32,439 nt of DNA. It comes from an uncultured Pseudomonadota bacterium (GTDB lineage: Bacteria > Desulfobacterota > Syntrophorhabdia > Syntrophorhabdales > Syntrophorhabdaceae). Below the pieces are notes generated by a model. That model was not told where the DNA came from. It was given only the letters and a program-made list of their open reading frames with translations, and did not search any database. A program made the position numbers and the translations under genes. How positions within the stretch are numbered: the stretch's first letter is position 1; the number at the start of each line of letters is the position of its first letter. The DNA lies in the NCBI GenBank assembly GCA_937862865.1, contig CALMFJ010000092.1, positions 1-32,439 of the forward strand, given 5' to 3'. Below are positions 7,889-17,717 of this stretch, piece after piece.

Positions 7889-10471
7889 ATGAAACCTATA
7901 TCAGGGGTCTCGACCGGCATCAACGGCCTCGATAAGACGCTCAATTACCTGCAGATGGGCGACAACGTCGTCTTCCAGGTCGAGGATGTCGCCGATTACC
8001 GGCGGTTCGTCGATCCCTACATCAAGGAAGCCCTGGAACAGGGGCGGCGTGTCGTGTACATGCGGTTCGCCCAGCACCCCCCGATCGTGGAATCGAGCGG
8101 TCAGGTCGTTATCTACAAGCTCAACGCGGACATCGGTTTCGAGTCGTTCTCCACGCAGGTCCACTACATTATCAGGCAGGAAGGCCGCGACGTTTTTTAC
8201 GTGTTCGACTGCCTGTCCGACCTCCTCCTGACATGGGCCACCGACCTCATGATCGGTAACTTTTTCGTGATCACCTGCCCGTACCTTTTCGAGTTGAACA
8301 CGGTCGCGTATTTCGCCATCCTCCGCAACCGGCACTCCTTCAAGACGATCGCGCGCATCAGGGAGACGACGCAGGTCCTTCTCGACGTGTACAATTACAA
8401 CGGCAAACTGTGCGTGCACCCGATAAAGGCCTGGCAGCGCTACTCGCCGACAATGTTCCTGCCTCACCTCATGGAAGGGGATGAGTTCGTCCCCATCCTG
8501 AACAGCGCCGACGCGTCGAACATATTTTCGTATCTCAACCTGGCGGCAACCTCCGGGCCCGAAAGGAACCTCGACTCCTGGGACAGGATATTCATCGAGG
8601 CGAAGGAGATGCTTGATGCACCCGACAGCGAAGAGAGGCAGGCGATGGTCGAGCAGCTGTCCCGCGTCATGATCAGCAAGGAAAAGAGGATGCTTTCGTT
8701 GATCAGGGAGCACTTTACCCTCGAAGACCTCATCGAGATAAAGGAGCGCCTCATCGGGACGGGCTTCATCGGCGGCAAATCGACGGGCATGCTGCTCGCG
8801 CGCAACATCCTGCGCAAAGACCCGGCATTCGACTGGTCGAAGCACCTCGAGATGCACGACTCGTTCTACATCGGGTCGGACGTCTTCTACTCCTTCATCG
8901 TGCAGAACGGTCTGTGGCGGACGCTCATGCAGCACAAGACGAAGGAGAATTACTTCGAGAGCGCCGTTGAGCTGAAAGAGAAGATGCTGAAGGGGAAATT
9001 CCCGGAAGAAGTGTTGGAACCGTTTCAGCTCATGCTGGAATATTTCGGGCAGTCCCCGATAATCGTCCGGTCGAGCAGCCTTCTCGAGGACGCCTTCGGC
9101 AACGCGTTTGCCGGCAAGTATGAGAGCTATTTCTGCGCGAACCAGGGTTCGCCCGAGGAGCGTTTCGAGAAATTTGAAGAGACGGTGAAAAAAATATTCG
9201 CGAGCACCATGAACGTGGATGCCCTGACATACCGCCTCCAGAGGGGACTCGACCAGCAGGACGAGCAGATGGCGCTTCTCGTTCAGCGCGTCTCCGGTTC
9301 GCACCGCACGTATTACTTCTTTCCCGAACTGGCGGGCGTCGGCCTGTCGTACAACACGTTCGTCTGGCAGAAGGGCCTCGATCCGCGTGCGGGAATGCTC
9401 AGGCTCGTCTTCGGGCTCGGCACCCGCGCGGTCAACCGCATCGAGAACGACTACCCCCGGATCGTCGCGCTCGACAACCCTTCGATCAAGCCTTTCGTGA
9501 AACCGCAGGACACGGCGCGCTTTTCCCAGCACTACGTCGACGTCCTCAACCTCGAGGAGAACCTCTTCGAGTCGCTCCCGTCAGCCGACGTGCTGGGTGA
9601 CGGTTTTGACGCGCGTCTCGACCTCATCGCCACTCGTGACGCCGAGGCAAGCGAAAGGATGCGGGCGCTGGGGAAGTTCAAGGACATATGGGTACTTACC
9701 TTCGACGAACTGCTTTCCTCGACGGAGTTCCCCGTTCTCATGTCGAAGATGCTCAAGCGCCTTGAGTCCGTCTATGATTACCCGGTGGACATCGAGTTCA
9801 CGGCAAACTTCAACCTCGACGGCAGGGTCCAGGTCAACCTCCTGCAGTGCAGGCCGTTCCAGACAAAAGAGGATTACACCCCGGCGGAGATCCCCGCCAA
9901 CATCAAGAAGAACAAGATACTGGTCCGGCAGGAAGGCAACTTCATGGGCGGCAGCGTGCAGAAGAACATAGCGCGCGTCATCTACGTCGACCCGAAGGGG
10001 TACACGGGCCTGCAGCTCTCCCAGAAATACAGCGTCGCCCGGCTGGTCGGGAAGGTCAACAAGACGATCCCCGGCAGGGAGGAAATGCCGACCATCCTCT
10101 TCGGCCCGGGCAGATGGGGCACGACGACGCCCGCAATGGGCGTGCCCGTGACCTTCTCCGAGATCAATAACGTGGCGGCCATAGCCGAGATAGCCTACAA
10201 GGAAGGGAGCCTTATACCCGACCTCTCTTTCGGGACCCACTTCTTCCAGGACATGGTTGAAATGGACATCTTCTACATGGCCATCTACCCCGAGCAGGAG
10301 GATGTCACATTCAACATGTCCCTCTTCAAATCCCTTCCCAACGTCCTCGAAGAGATCGTCCCGGGAAGCCGGGAATTCGCCGACATCGTTCGCGTCTACG
10401 ACGTCAGCAAAAAGAAACTCGTCCTCGCCTCAACCATCGTCGATCAGAAGATGATCTGCTTTTTTAATTGA
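7889..10471 (+). CDS. Degenerate KaiC/RecA-like domain fused to PPDK/PEP-synthase ATP-grasp domain
   Basis: TGINGLDKTLNYLQMGDNVVFQVEDV (KaiC-like without P-loop GxxGKT); IVRSSSLLEDAFGNAFAGKYESYF and VNLLQCRPFQTKEDY typical of PPDK_N. Confidence 0.8.
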   Translation: MKPISGVSTGINGLDKTLNYLQMGDNVVFQVEDVADYRRFVDPYIKEALEQGRRVVYMRFAQHPPIVESSGQVVIYKLNADIGFESFSTQVHYIIRQEGRDVFYVFDCLSDLLLTWATDLMIGNFFVITCPYLFELNTVAYFAILRNRHSFKTIARIRETTQVLLDVYNYNGKLCVHPIKAWQRYSPTMFLPHLMEGDEFVPILNSADASNIFSYLNLAATSGPERNLDSWDRIFIEAKEMLDAPDSEERQAMVEQLSRVMISKEKRMLSLIREHFTLEDLIEIKERLIGTGFIGGKSTGMLLARNILRKDPAFDWSKHLEMHDSFYIGSDVFYSFIVQNGLWRTLMQHKTKENYFESAVELKEKMLKGKFPEEVLEPFQLMLEYFGQSPIIVRSSSLLEDAFGNAFAGKYESYFCANQGSPEERFEKFEETVKKIFASTMNVDALTYRLQRGLDQQDEQMALLVQRVSGSHRTYYFFPELAGVGLSYNTFVWQKGLDPRAGMLRLVFGLGTRAVNRIENDYPRIVALDNPSIKPFVKPQDTARFSQHYVDVLNLEENLFESLPSADVLGDGFDARLDLIATRDAEASERMRALGKFKDIWVLTFDELLSSTEFPVLMSKMLKRLESVYDYPVDIEFTANFNLDGRVQVNLLQCRPFQTKEDYTPAEIPANIKKNKILVRQEGNFMGGSVQKNIARVIYVDPKGYTGLQLSQKYSVARLVGKVNKTIPGREEMPTILFGPGRWGTTTPAMGVPVTFSEINNVAAIAEIAYKEGSLIPDLSFGTHFFQDMVEMDIFYMAIYPEQEDVTFNMSLFKSLPNVLEEIVPGSREFADIVRVYDVSKKKLVLASTIVDQKMICFFN

Positions 10472-10477
10472 AAAGAA

Positions 10478-10501
10478 GGCAACGGGCAATGGGCGATAGG
10501 G
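10478..10501. repeat. Period-7 array GGCAACG-GGCAATG-GGCGATA-GGG
   Basis: Direct reading; related to arrays at 14656 and 16245. Confidence 0.7.
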
Positions 10502-10580
10502 AAATTCCTGCTGCCTCTTCCCTGCGTTCTTCGTTTCGTCCGGATACCAACTCTTCCGCGCGTGCCGGAATCAAACATAA

Positions 10581-10701
10581 CCGTCATTCCGGTGCTTGAC
10601 ACCGGAATCCAAGGTTTTGTTTCTATACCCATTTTCCTGTTTCAGATATCCGAAAGATCGAGAAGAAAAACCTTGGGCCCCGGCCTTCGCCGGGGTGACG
10701 G
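10581..10701. repeat. Inverted pair of REP-like copies B (rc, 10581-10618) and C (10671-10701)
   Basis: CCGTCATTCCGGTGCTTGACACCGGAATCCAAGG and CCTTGGGCCCCGGCCTTCGCCGGGGTGACGG in opposite orientation between convergent genes. Confidence 0.65.
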
Positions 10702-10799
10702 ACAGGAATAATTGCGGCACAGTTTCCTTGCGGCCCGAATGACGATGGCGGTGGGGCTTCTTAATTTTGATGAGGGCCGTCAGAAGGGGTTTCGGGCGC

Positions 10800-12326
10800 T
10801 TATTGCCTCTTGCCCGTCTTCTTGAACGCTTTCGGGTCTATGCCGAGTTTGGATATTTTGTATTGGATGATGCGTTTGGTGGTGCCGAGCATTTTGGCGG
10901 CCTGGGTCTGGTTGCCGCCGGTTGTCTCGAGCATGTCGATGATGAGGGCCCTTTCCTGGGCCTCGACGAGGGATGAGAGTTTGTCGGGGTCTTTCCTGTC
11001 CCCGTTCGATTCCCTGACCTGCAGGGAAGGGGGCAGGTGCATGATGTCGACCGTGCCGGTGTTTGTCAGCAGGACCGCCCTCTCGATGCAGTTCTCGAGC
11101 TCGCGGACGTTTCCCGGCCACTTGTGGGCGAGGAACGCCTCTATTGCGGCGGTCGATATGTTCCGCACGTCCTTGGCCATCTCCCTGGCGTATTTCAGGA
11201 CAAAATGGTCCGCAAGGAGAATGATGTCGCTTCCCCTCTCCCTCAGGGGAGGCATGTATATCGGGAAGACATTGAGGCGATAGTACAGGTCTGCCCTGAA
11301 CCGGTCCGCATGGATGTCCTGCTCTAAGTCCCTGTTCGTTGCCGCAATGATGCGGACGTTGACCGTCACGACCCGCGACGACCCGAGCGGCTGGAACCTT
11401 TTTTCCTGCAGGACCCGAAGGAGCTTCACCTGGGCGGCGGCGGAAAGCTCGCCCACTTCATCGAGGAAGATCGTACCGTTGTTCGCCTCTTCAAAGCGTC
11501 CCCTCCGCTGGTGCAGGGCCCCCGTGAACGCCCCCTTCTCATGGCCGAAGAGCTCGCTTTCAATGAGCGTGTCGGGGATCGCGGCACAGTTGACCTGAAC
11601 GAAAGGCCCCTTCTTTCGGGGGGAATTCATGTGGATCGCCTGGGCGATCAATTCCTTTCCCGTTCCCGTTTCGCCGCCGATCAGGACCGTCGTTTTCGAG
11701 TCCGCGACCTGCGCGACAAGGGCGAAGATGTCCTGCATCACCTTGGAGTGGCCGATGATGTCAAGCGACGGCGCCCGGGGAAGGCCGACGAGTTTTTTCA
11801 GCCTCCTGTTCTCTTCCTCCAGGGCCCGTATATGAACGGATTTTGCGATGAGCTGCGCGACGGCGGCGAGCATGGCGAGCTCCTTGTCGAGGTTTTCGAC
11901 CTCGCGCGCCACCTTGTCCGCCGAGAGCACCCCGACCACCTGGTTGTCGTACATTATCGGAACGCATAAGAATGCGAGCTCGGAACGATTCAGGTGGCGG
12001 CGTGCGCCGGTCCTGTCGAGAAAATGCTTGGCGCGCCCGAGGTTGGCGACGGCCATCGGCCGCCCCGACTGGGCGACCTCGCCGGTGATGCCTTCTCCGG
12101 GTTTGTATGTCACGTCCATGCCTTCTATGTTCACGTCATGGGCTATGTCGAGCCAGACCTCGTTCTTTTCACGGTCGTAAAGGGATATCATGCCCCGCTG
12201 CATCCCGAGGCGTATGTGCATCTCGTTGAGGATCTGGTCGAGCTCTTCGCGCAGGTCGGTCGGCTGTGCGAGTATCTTCGCTATGGCATGCAGCGCTGCC
12301 AGCTCTTCATAGCTATGGATGCTCAA
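10800..12326 (-). CDS. NifA-like sigma54-dependent activator (GAF, AAA+, Fis HTH)
   Basis: [15 protein letters not shown] Walker [25 protein letters not shown], Fis [33 protein letters not shown] region [23 protein letters not shown] start at 12326 ([17 protein letters not shown]) preferred over ORF-track start 12590. Confidence 0.88.
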   Translation of the reverse strand: MSIHSYEELAALHAIAKILAQPTDLREELDQILNEMHIRLGMQRGMISLYDREKNEVWLDIAHDVNIEGMDVTYKPGEGITGEVAQSGRPMAVANLGRAKHFLDRTGARRHLNRSELAFLCVPIMYDNQVVGVLSADKVAREVENLDKELAMLAAVAQLIAKSVHIRALEEENRRLKKLVGLPRAPSLDIIGHSKVMQDIFALVAQVADSKTTVLIGGETGTGKELIAQAIHMNSPRKKGPFVQVNCAAIPDTLIESELFGHEKGAFTGALHQRRGRFEEANNGTIFLDEVGELSAAAQVKLLRVLQEKRFQPLGSSRVVTVNVRIIAATNRDLEQDIHADRFRADLYYRLNVFPIYMPPLRERGSDIILLADHFVLKYAREMAKDVRNISTAAIEAFLAHKWPGNVRELENCIERAVLLTNTGTVDIMHLPPSLQVRESNGDRKDPDKLSSLVEAQERALIIDMLETTGGNQTQAAKMLGTTKRIIQYKISKLGIDPKAFKKTGKRQ

Positions 12327-12364
12327 GGCGCCCCCGGAAGTCCATCGCGACCATAGCAACAATA

Positions 12365-12381
12365 TGTAACAATTTTGTACC
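12365..12381 (-). promoter_or_regulatory. Motif GGTACAAAATTGTTACA upstream of NifA-like gene
   Basis: Minus-strand reading; near-identical to GGAACAAAATTGTTC at 239-253. Confidence 0.5.
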
Positions 12382-12407
12382 AATTTCAACCTGTTTTTGT
12401 ATTCCGG

Positions 12408-12422
12408 CCAATTTTGTACAAT
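12408..12422 (-). promoter_or_regulatory. Second motif copy ATTGTACAAAATTGG
   Basis: Minus-strand reading; shares TACAAAATTG with 12365-12381. Confidence 0.4.
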
Positions 12423-12538
12423 CCTGGATTTATCCCTTCCCCACGGATATTCAGGTGTGATAGTATGGTGTTCATTCCCATGATAGCATGGGGATGCTTC
12501 CCCATAACGGGGATCGAGATCGGTATGCAAGGATGGCC

Positions 12539-14647
12539 ATGAAGAACGGCAGGGGCACACGGCAGGTCGAGATAGCAGAACTGAGGGCACAGATCGCCGC
12601 CCTCGAAGACAGGCAGACCGCGCTTACGAGAGAGGTCGGGGAATACCGTAATATCATAGACAACATGGTCGAAGGCATGTTCCGCATCACGCTCGAAGGT
12701 GATGTCCTCAATATCAACTCCGCCGGGGCAGCCATACTGGGATACGATTCCCGGGAAGATTTCTTCGCCCATGTCAAGAAGGCGGAGGATATCTGGGGAG
12801 TGCCGCAAGACCGGGCACAGGTACACGAACTTATCAAGGAGACCGGATTCCTAAAAGAATTTGTCATGCAGGGCCGATGCAAGAACGGGGAAGCCCGCTG
12901 GGTGACCGTGAACGTCCGGCTCGCGCGGAACAAGGACGGCGACATCCTGTATAACGAAGGCACGTTCCAGGATATCCACGAGCGCAAGCAGTTGGAAGAT
13001 CAGCTCACGGAAAGCAAAAAGCTCGCGCGGACCCTTCTTGACCTTCCCTTGAATAATATCATTGTTCTGATGGGTATTGACGGGACCATACTTGACTGCA
13101 ATCAGGCCGTGGCGGACCGCCTGGCTTTGAGCATACCGGAGATTATCGGGAAAAGCCTTTTTGATTTTCTGCCCCCCGACGCGGTGAAAAGAAGGAAAGA
13201 AAAGATACGGGAAATGATACAGACGAAAAAACCCATCCGTATGGAGGATATGGTATTGGGGTGCTGGTATGACAGCACGGCGTACCCGATCCCGGACGAA
13301 AACGGGAACATAACGAAGATAGCCGCTTTCTCCTACGACATAACCAGCCGGATAGTGACACAGGAAAGGCTCAAAGGGAGCGAGGCGCGCTTCCGCAGCT
13401 ATTTTGAACTGCCGCTCGTAGGCATTGTCATAGCGACGCCGGAAAAGAACTTCATCGAGGCGAACGACAGGGCGTGCGAGATCCTCGGCTATCCGCGGGA
13501 AGAACTGCTCCGCGCGCGATGGGACCGGCTGACGCATCCCGACGACCTGTCGCGGGACCTCGCGAATGTCGAGCGTGTCGTACGCGGTGAACTGCCGCAT
13601 TATTCTTCCGAAAAACGTTACCGGCGCAAGGACGGCACGTATATCTGGGCCATCGTCTCGGTGGCCGCCGTCAGGAAACCCGACGGTGATGTGGATTATA
13701 TGGTCGCGATCATTCAGGATATAGATGAGCGTAAAAAAATGGAGGAAGAGCTCATCATGCACCGCGATCACCTCGGAAAACTTGTAGCCGAACGGACCGA
13801 GGAGATGAACCGGGAGATGATGCGGCGCAAGGAAAAAGAGGAGCAGTATCAATCCCTTGTCGAATCGATCGTGGAGTGGGTCTGGGAAACGGATGAGCAC
13901 TTCGTCATTACATACAACAGCCCGAGGGTGTCTGAATACCTGGGATACGAGCCGGAGTTCTTCCTGGGCAAGACCCCTTATGACTTCATGTTGCCCGATC
14001 GTGTCCCTGAAGTCAGGAAGTATATAAGCCGCCGGAAGCCTTTCGTGTCTATGCAGATGCCGCACACGGACAAGAACGGCAACAGCGTCCTGATCGAGGG
14101 AAGCGGCACGCCGTATTTTGACAGGGATGGCCTGTTCCGGGGTTACCGCGGCAGCTGCCGTGATATAACCGAGCAGAAGCGGACAATGGACAAGCTGCAG
14201 GAGCGTGAGAAGCAGCTCATGGCACAGTCGGAGACATTGAAGGAAACGAACGCCGCGCTGCGGGTCCTGCTCAAGCAAAGGGAGGACGACAAACGTGAGA
14301 TGGAGGACATGTTCATATCCAACATAAAGGAGATGGTCCTTCCCTACGTGCACAAGATGCGGAAAGAAAAGATAGAGATGCGCCACAGGGCGTACCTCGA
14401 TATCATTAACACCAACCTCAACGAGATAATGGCCCCGTTCCTCAACAGGATACGGCAGCTGAACTTCACACCGAAAGAGATAGAGGTCGCCTCGCTCATC
14501 AGGGACGGAAAGACGACGAAGGAGATCGCCGAGATCATGGGCGTCGCCACAAGCGCCATAGACTCACACAGGAATAACATAAGAACGAAACTCGGGCTGA
14601 TAAAGAAGGATGTGAACCTGAGGTCGTATTTGATGACGTTTAAATGA
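12539..14647 (+). CDS. Multi-PAS sensor with C-terminal LuxR-type HTH
   Basis: Four PAS/PAC-like blocks ([45 protein letters not shown]-like, [17 protein letters not shown]) and C-terminal [50 protein letters not shown] 12539 is preceded by AAGG; ORF-track start is 12488. Confidence 0.85.
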   Translation: MKNGRGTRQVEIAELRAQIAALEDRQTALTREVGEYRNIIDNMVEGMFRITLEGDVLNINSAGAAILGYDSREDFFAHVKKAEDIWGVPQDRAQVHELIKETGFLKEFVMQGRCKNGEARWVTVNVRLARNKDGDILYNEGTFQDIHERKQLEDQLTESKKLARTLLDLPLNNIIVLMGIDGTILDCNQAVADRLALSIPEIIGKSLFDFLPPDAVKRRKEKIREMIQTKKPIRMEDMVLGCWYDSTAYPIPDENGNITKIAAFSYDITSRIVTQERLKGSEARFRSYFELPLVGIVIATPEKNFIEANDRACEILGYPREELLRARWDRLTHPDDLSRDLANVERVVRGELPHYSSEKRYRRKDGTYIWAIVSVAAVRKPDGDVDYMVAIIQDIDERKKMEEELIMHRDHLGKLVAERTEEMNREMMRRKEKEEQYQSLVESIVEWVWETDEHFVITYNSPRVSEYLGYEPEFFLGKTPYDFMLPDRVPEVRKYISRRKPFVSMQMPHTDKNGNSVLIEGSGTPYFDRDGLFRGYRGSCRDITEQKRTMDKLQEREKQLMAQSETLKETNAALRVLLKQREDDKREMEDMFISNIKEMVLPYVHKMRKEKIEMRHRAYLDIINTNLNEIMAPFLNRIRQLNFTPKEIEVASLIRDGKTTKEIAEIMGVATSAIDSHRNNIRTKLGLIKKDVNLRSYLMTFK

Positions 14648-14655
14648 ACAAAACA

Positions 14656-14682
14656 GGCAATAGCCCATAGCCCATATGCCCC
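14656..14682. repeat. Period-7 array GGCAATA-GCCCATA-GCCCATA-TGCCCC
   Basis: Direct reading; fills the gap just before ATG 14683. Confidence 0.65.
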
Positions 14683-16245
14683 ATGCGCAGATCATTCATC
14701 GAGATAAATCCTGAATTTCAGAGGGCCCTCGACGTTATGGAGGGGACCAATAAGCACGTCTTTGTCACGGGGAAGGCGGGGACGGGGAAGTCGACGCTGC
14801 TTGAGTATTTTCGGAGGAACACGCAGAAGGACGTCGCTGTTCTTGCGCCGACCGGTGTTGCGGCGCTCAATGTCGAGGGGCAGACGATCCATTCGTTTTT
14901 CGGGTTCAAGCCGAGCATCACCCCGGAGAAGGTGAAAAAGATAGGCGGCCCGGACGCCGCGATCTACAAGGAATTCGACACGATCATTATCGATGAGGTC
15001 TCCATGGTGAGGGCCGACCTCCTCGACTGCGTCGAAAAGTTCATGAGGCTCAACGGGCCGTACCGGAAGCAGTGGTTCGGCGGGGTCCAGATGATCTTTG
15101 TCGGGGACCTCTACCAATTGCCGCCCGTCGTCGCGTCTGCGGAAAGGGAGATATTCAGCCACCGGTACGAGTCCCCGTATTTTTTCTCGGCCCGGGTGTT
15201 CAAGGAGCGGACCTTTTCGATGGAGTATATCGAACTGGAAAAGGTGTACCGCCAGACGGAGCAGGACTTCATCGAGCTTCTGAACGGGATACGGAACCGG
15301 ACGTGCACCGACGCCGATATCGAGCGGCTCAACACAAACCACCGGCCCGGCGCCGGTGGGCCGTCCGACGGGTTTTTCATAACGCTCACGAGCACGAACG
15401 ATCTCGCCACGGAACGCAACCTCGAGATGCTCGAGGCCCTCCCCGACCGGGCCTTTACCCTGACCGGCAAGATGAGCGGCCTCTTCGAGAGATCGTCGCT
15501 GCCGGCCGAGGAGCACCTGACCCTGAAGCCGGGCGCACAGGTCATGCTCGTCAATAATGACAGGTTCGGCCGCTGGGTGAACGGCACCCTCGGGATAGTG
15601 AAGGGCTTGAGCAAGGTGAGCGGGGAAGAGGACAGGGTGCTCGTGCGCCTCGACGACGGAAAGATGGTCGAGGTCACGCCGAACGCGTGGGAGCTCTTCG
15701 AGTACCAGTACGACCGGAAGACGAAAAAGATCTCGACACGGGCGACCGGCACCTTTACGCAGTACCCGATACGCCTCGCATGGGCGGTCACCATCCACAA
15801 GGCCCAGGGAAAGACCTTCGACCGCGTTGTGATCGACATGGGCCGGGGAGCCTTTGCCCACGGGCAGGTGTACGTCGCTTTGAGCCGGTGCACGAATTTC
15901 GACGGCATAACCCTGACGAAGATGATCACGAAGAAACACATCCGTATGGACTGGCGCGTCGCAAAATTCCTCACCATGTTCCAGTACCGGAAGGCTGACG
16001 AGCTTTCGGGCTACGATGAACGCAGCAATATCATACGCGACGCCATCCGCCGCGGCGTCAACCTCGAGATACTCTACCTCAAGCCGAACGACACGAAGTC
16101 ACGCCGCGTCATATGCCCCATAGCCATAGAACGGATGGAATTCAAAGGAAGGCCCTTCGAGGGCCTCCGCGCCCATTGCCTCATGCGCAATGAGGAACGG
16201 CATTTCCGGATAGACCGGATACTGGAGATAAATTATAGTAACTAG
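14683..16245 (+). CDS. Pif1/RecD2-like helicase with C-terminal WYL-like domain
   Basis: VFVTGKAGTGKSTLLEYF, VAVLAPTGVAALNVEGQTIHSFF, IIIDEVSMVRADLLD, AWAVTIHKAQGKTFD, VYVALSRCTNFDGI; C-terminal LEILYLKPNDTKSRRVICPIAIERMEFKGRPFEGLRAHCLMRNEERHFRIDRILEI resembles WYL. Confidence 0.85.
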   Translation: MRRSFIEINPEFQRALDVMEGTNKHVFVTGKAGTGKSTLLEYFRRNTQKDVAVLAPTGVAALNVEGQTIHSFFGFKPSITPEKVKKIGGPDAAIYKEFDTIIIDEVSMVRADLLDCVEKFMRLNGPYRKQWFGGVQMIFVGDLYQLPPVVASAEREIFSHRYESPYFFSARVFKERTFSMEYIELEKVYRQTEQDFIELLNGIRNRTCTDADIERLNTNHRPGAGGPSDGFFITLTSTNDLATERNLEMLEALPDRAFTLTGKMSGLFERSSLPAEEHLTLKPGAQVMLVNNDRFGRWVNGTLGIVKGLSKVSGEEDRVLVRLDDGKMVEVTPNAWELFEYQYDRKTKKISTRATGTFTQYPIRLAWAVTIHKAQGKTFDRVVIDMGRGAFAHGQVYVALSRCTNFDGITLTKMITKKHIRMDWRVAKFLTMFQYRKADELSGYDERSNIIRDAIRRGVNLEILYLKPNDTKSRRVICPIAIERMEFKGRPFEGLRAHCLMRNEERHFRIDRILEINYSN

Positions 16246-16351
16246 GCGATGGGCAATGGGCTATGGGCGATGGGGAAAACACCTATCGTGCCGGTTTTCA
16301 TTGCTGGATGGTACGAATTTTCCTATCGCCTATAGCCCATCGCCCATCGCC
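16245..16351. repeat. Inverted pair of period-7 arrays (arms 16245-16275 and 16322-16351)
   Basis: GGCGATG-GGCAATG-GGCTATG-GGCGATG-GGG versus CCTATCG-CCTATAG-CCCATCG-CCCATCG-CC; about three mismatches between arms. Confidence 0.8.
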
Positions 16352-16356
16352 TCCAA

Positions 16357-17634
16357 TCATCCCACTATCCAGTTGGGGTGTTTGGCGGCGTATTTCGCAG
16401 CCATTTCCCGTATCCATATTTCGTCGAGGTCCGGAGTTATGTAGAAGCGGGGTTCGAGGAGGTTGTCGTCGGCCTTTATGATGCCCTGCCGGCGGGCCTC
16501 GTCGGCGAGGGAGGTGTTGGGGTAGATCCTTATGCCGACCGTCACCTTGAGCATGTCGTAGTCCAGCGATCCGGCGAAAGCGAGTGTGTCCTCGACGGAT
16601 TTACGCGTATCTCCCGGGGCGCCGAGCATGAGGAAGCCCATCTGCATTATGCCGTATTTCTTAAAAAGCCCGAATGCACGGACCACGTCTTCCCGTCTGA
16701 ACCTCTTGTGCATCAGGCGAAGGACCTCATCGTCCGCGCTTTCCGAGCCCAGCGATATCTCGAAGCATCCGGCGGCCGCCATGGCGGACACGAGCTGTTC
16801 GTCGATGTGCCACGGGTAGACGATGCACCGCCATTTCAGCTGAAGCCCGGCATCCGTTATGGCGCGGCAAAGCGACAGTGCATACGACGGGGGCAGGTTG
16901 AACGTGTTATCGACAAAATAAAGCTGGCCCGCCCCCGCCTTGACCAGCCTGTCCAGCCATGCGACGACCGGGGCGATAGGCCTTTTCCTTAAGGTCCTTC
17001 CCTCGATCGAGGCCGTCGAACAATAGCTGCAATCCATCGCGCAGCCCCGCCGTGTCTGCACCGGCACCCATGTATCGGGTGTCACGGCCGGACCGATGAT
17101 ATAGCGCAGGTCAGGCAGCGGAAAATTTTCGGTGTCCCTGATCAATTCCCGTTTCCTCGCGCCGGGCCCGCCTTTTATATGAAGGCCGGGGATGCCGTCG
17201 AGGGGTTCCCTGTTCCCGAGCTTTTCGAGGACCATGCACAGCGCCGCCTCGCCTTCCCCTTCTATGCCCATATCGGCGTCGCAGTCCGCGAGAATGGCAT
17301 CGGGAAACATACTGTACCCCGCCCCTCCGAGGATGATGGGCCTGTCGGATACGCTCCTGACAAAGGCGATTATATCCCTGTCGTCCAGGTAGAGGAACCG
17401 TGTGTTCACCATCGTCTGGTCGTCGATGTTCCTGATCGATATGCCGATGACGTCCGGCCCGAAAGCGTCTATGGTTTCCTTGATATACGACTCGATGTCG
17501 CCGATCCCCACACAGTCGATCATTTTCACGCCGTGCCCCCTGTCCGACACGGCCTGCGCCACAAAAGCAAGCCCCAGCGGCATCGTCCGCATGTTGATCT
17601 CCGTCCGGTTCGCCGAGATAAGAAGGACTTTCAT
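16357..17634 (-). CDS. B12-binding-domain radical SAM protein
   Basis: MKVLLISANRTEINMRTMPLGLAFVAQ; CAMDCSYC (CX3CX2C); GIEGEGEAAL; start taken at internal MKVLLISAN. Confidence 0.85.
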   Translation of the reverse strand: MKVLLISANRTEINMRTMPLGLAFVAQAVSDRGHGVKMIDCVGIGDIESYIKETIDAFGPDVIGISIRNIDDQTMVNTRFLYLDDRDIIAFVRSVSDRPIILGGAGYSMFPDAILADCDADMGIEGEGEAALCMVLEKLGNREPLDGIPGLHIKGGPGARKRELIRDTENFPLPDLRYIIGPAVTPDTWVPVQTRRGCAMDCSYCSTASIEGRTLRKRPIAPVVAWLDRLVKAGAGQLYFVDNTFNLPPSYALSLCRAITDAGLQLKWRCIVYPWHIDEQLVSAMAAAGCFEISLGSESADDEVLRLMHKRFRREDVVRAFGLFKKYGIMQMGFLMLGAPGDTRKSVEDTLAFAGSLDYDMLKVTVGIRIYPNTSLADEARRQGIIKADDNLLEPRFYITPDLDEIWIREMAAKYAAKHPNWIVG

Positions 17635-17646
17635 AAACAGACATAG

Positions 17647-17674
17647 TTTCATGTTTCATGTTTCAAGTTTCAAG
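17647..17674. repeat. Period-7 array (TTTCATG)x2(TTTCAAG)x2
   Basis: Direct reading. Confidence 0.7.
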
Positions 17675-17717
17675 TAAAAAAGAAAAAATCCCCACTCACC
17701 TTCGGCTCTCTGCGAGC

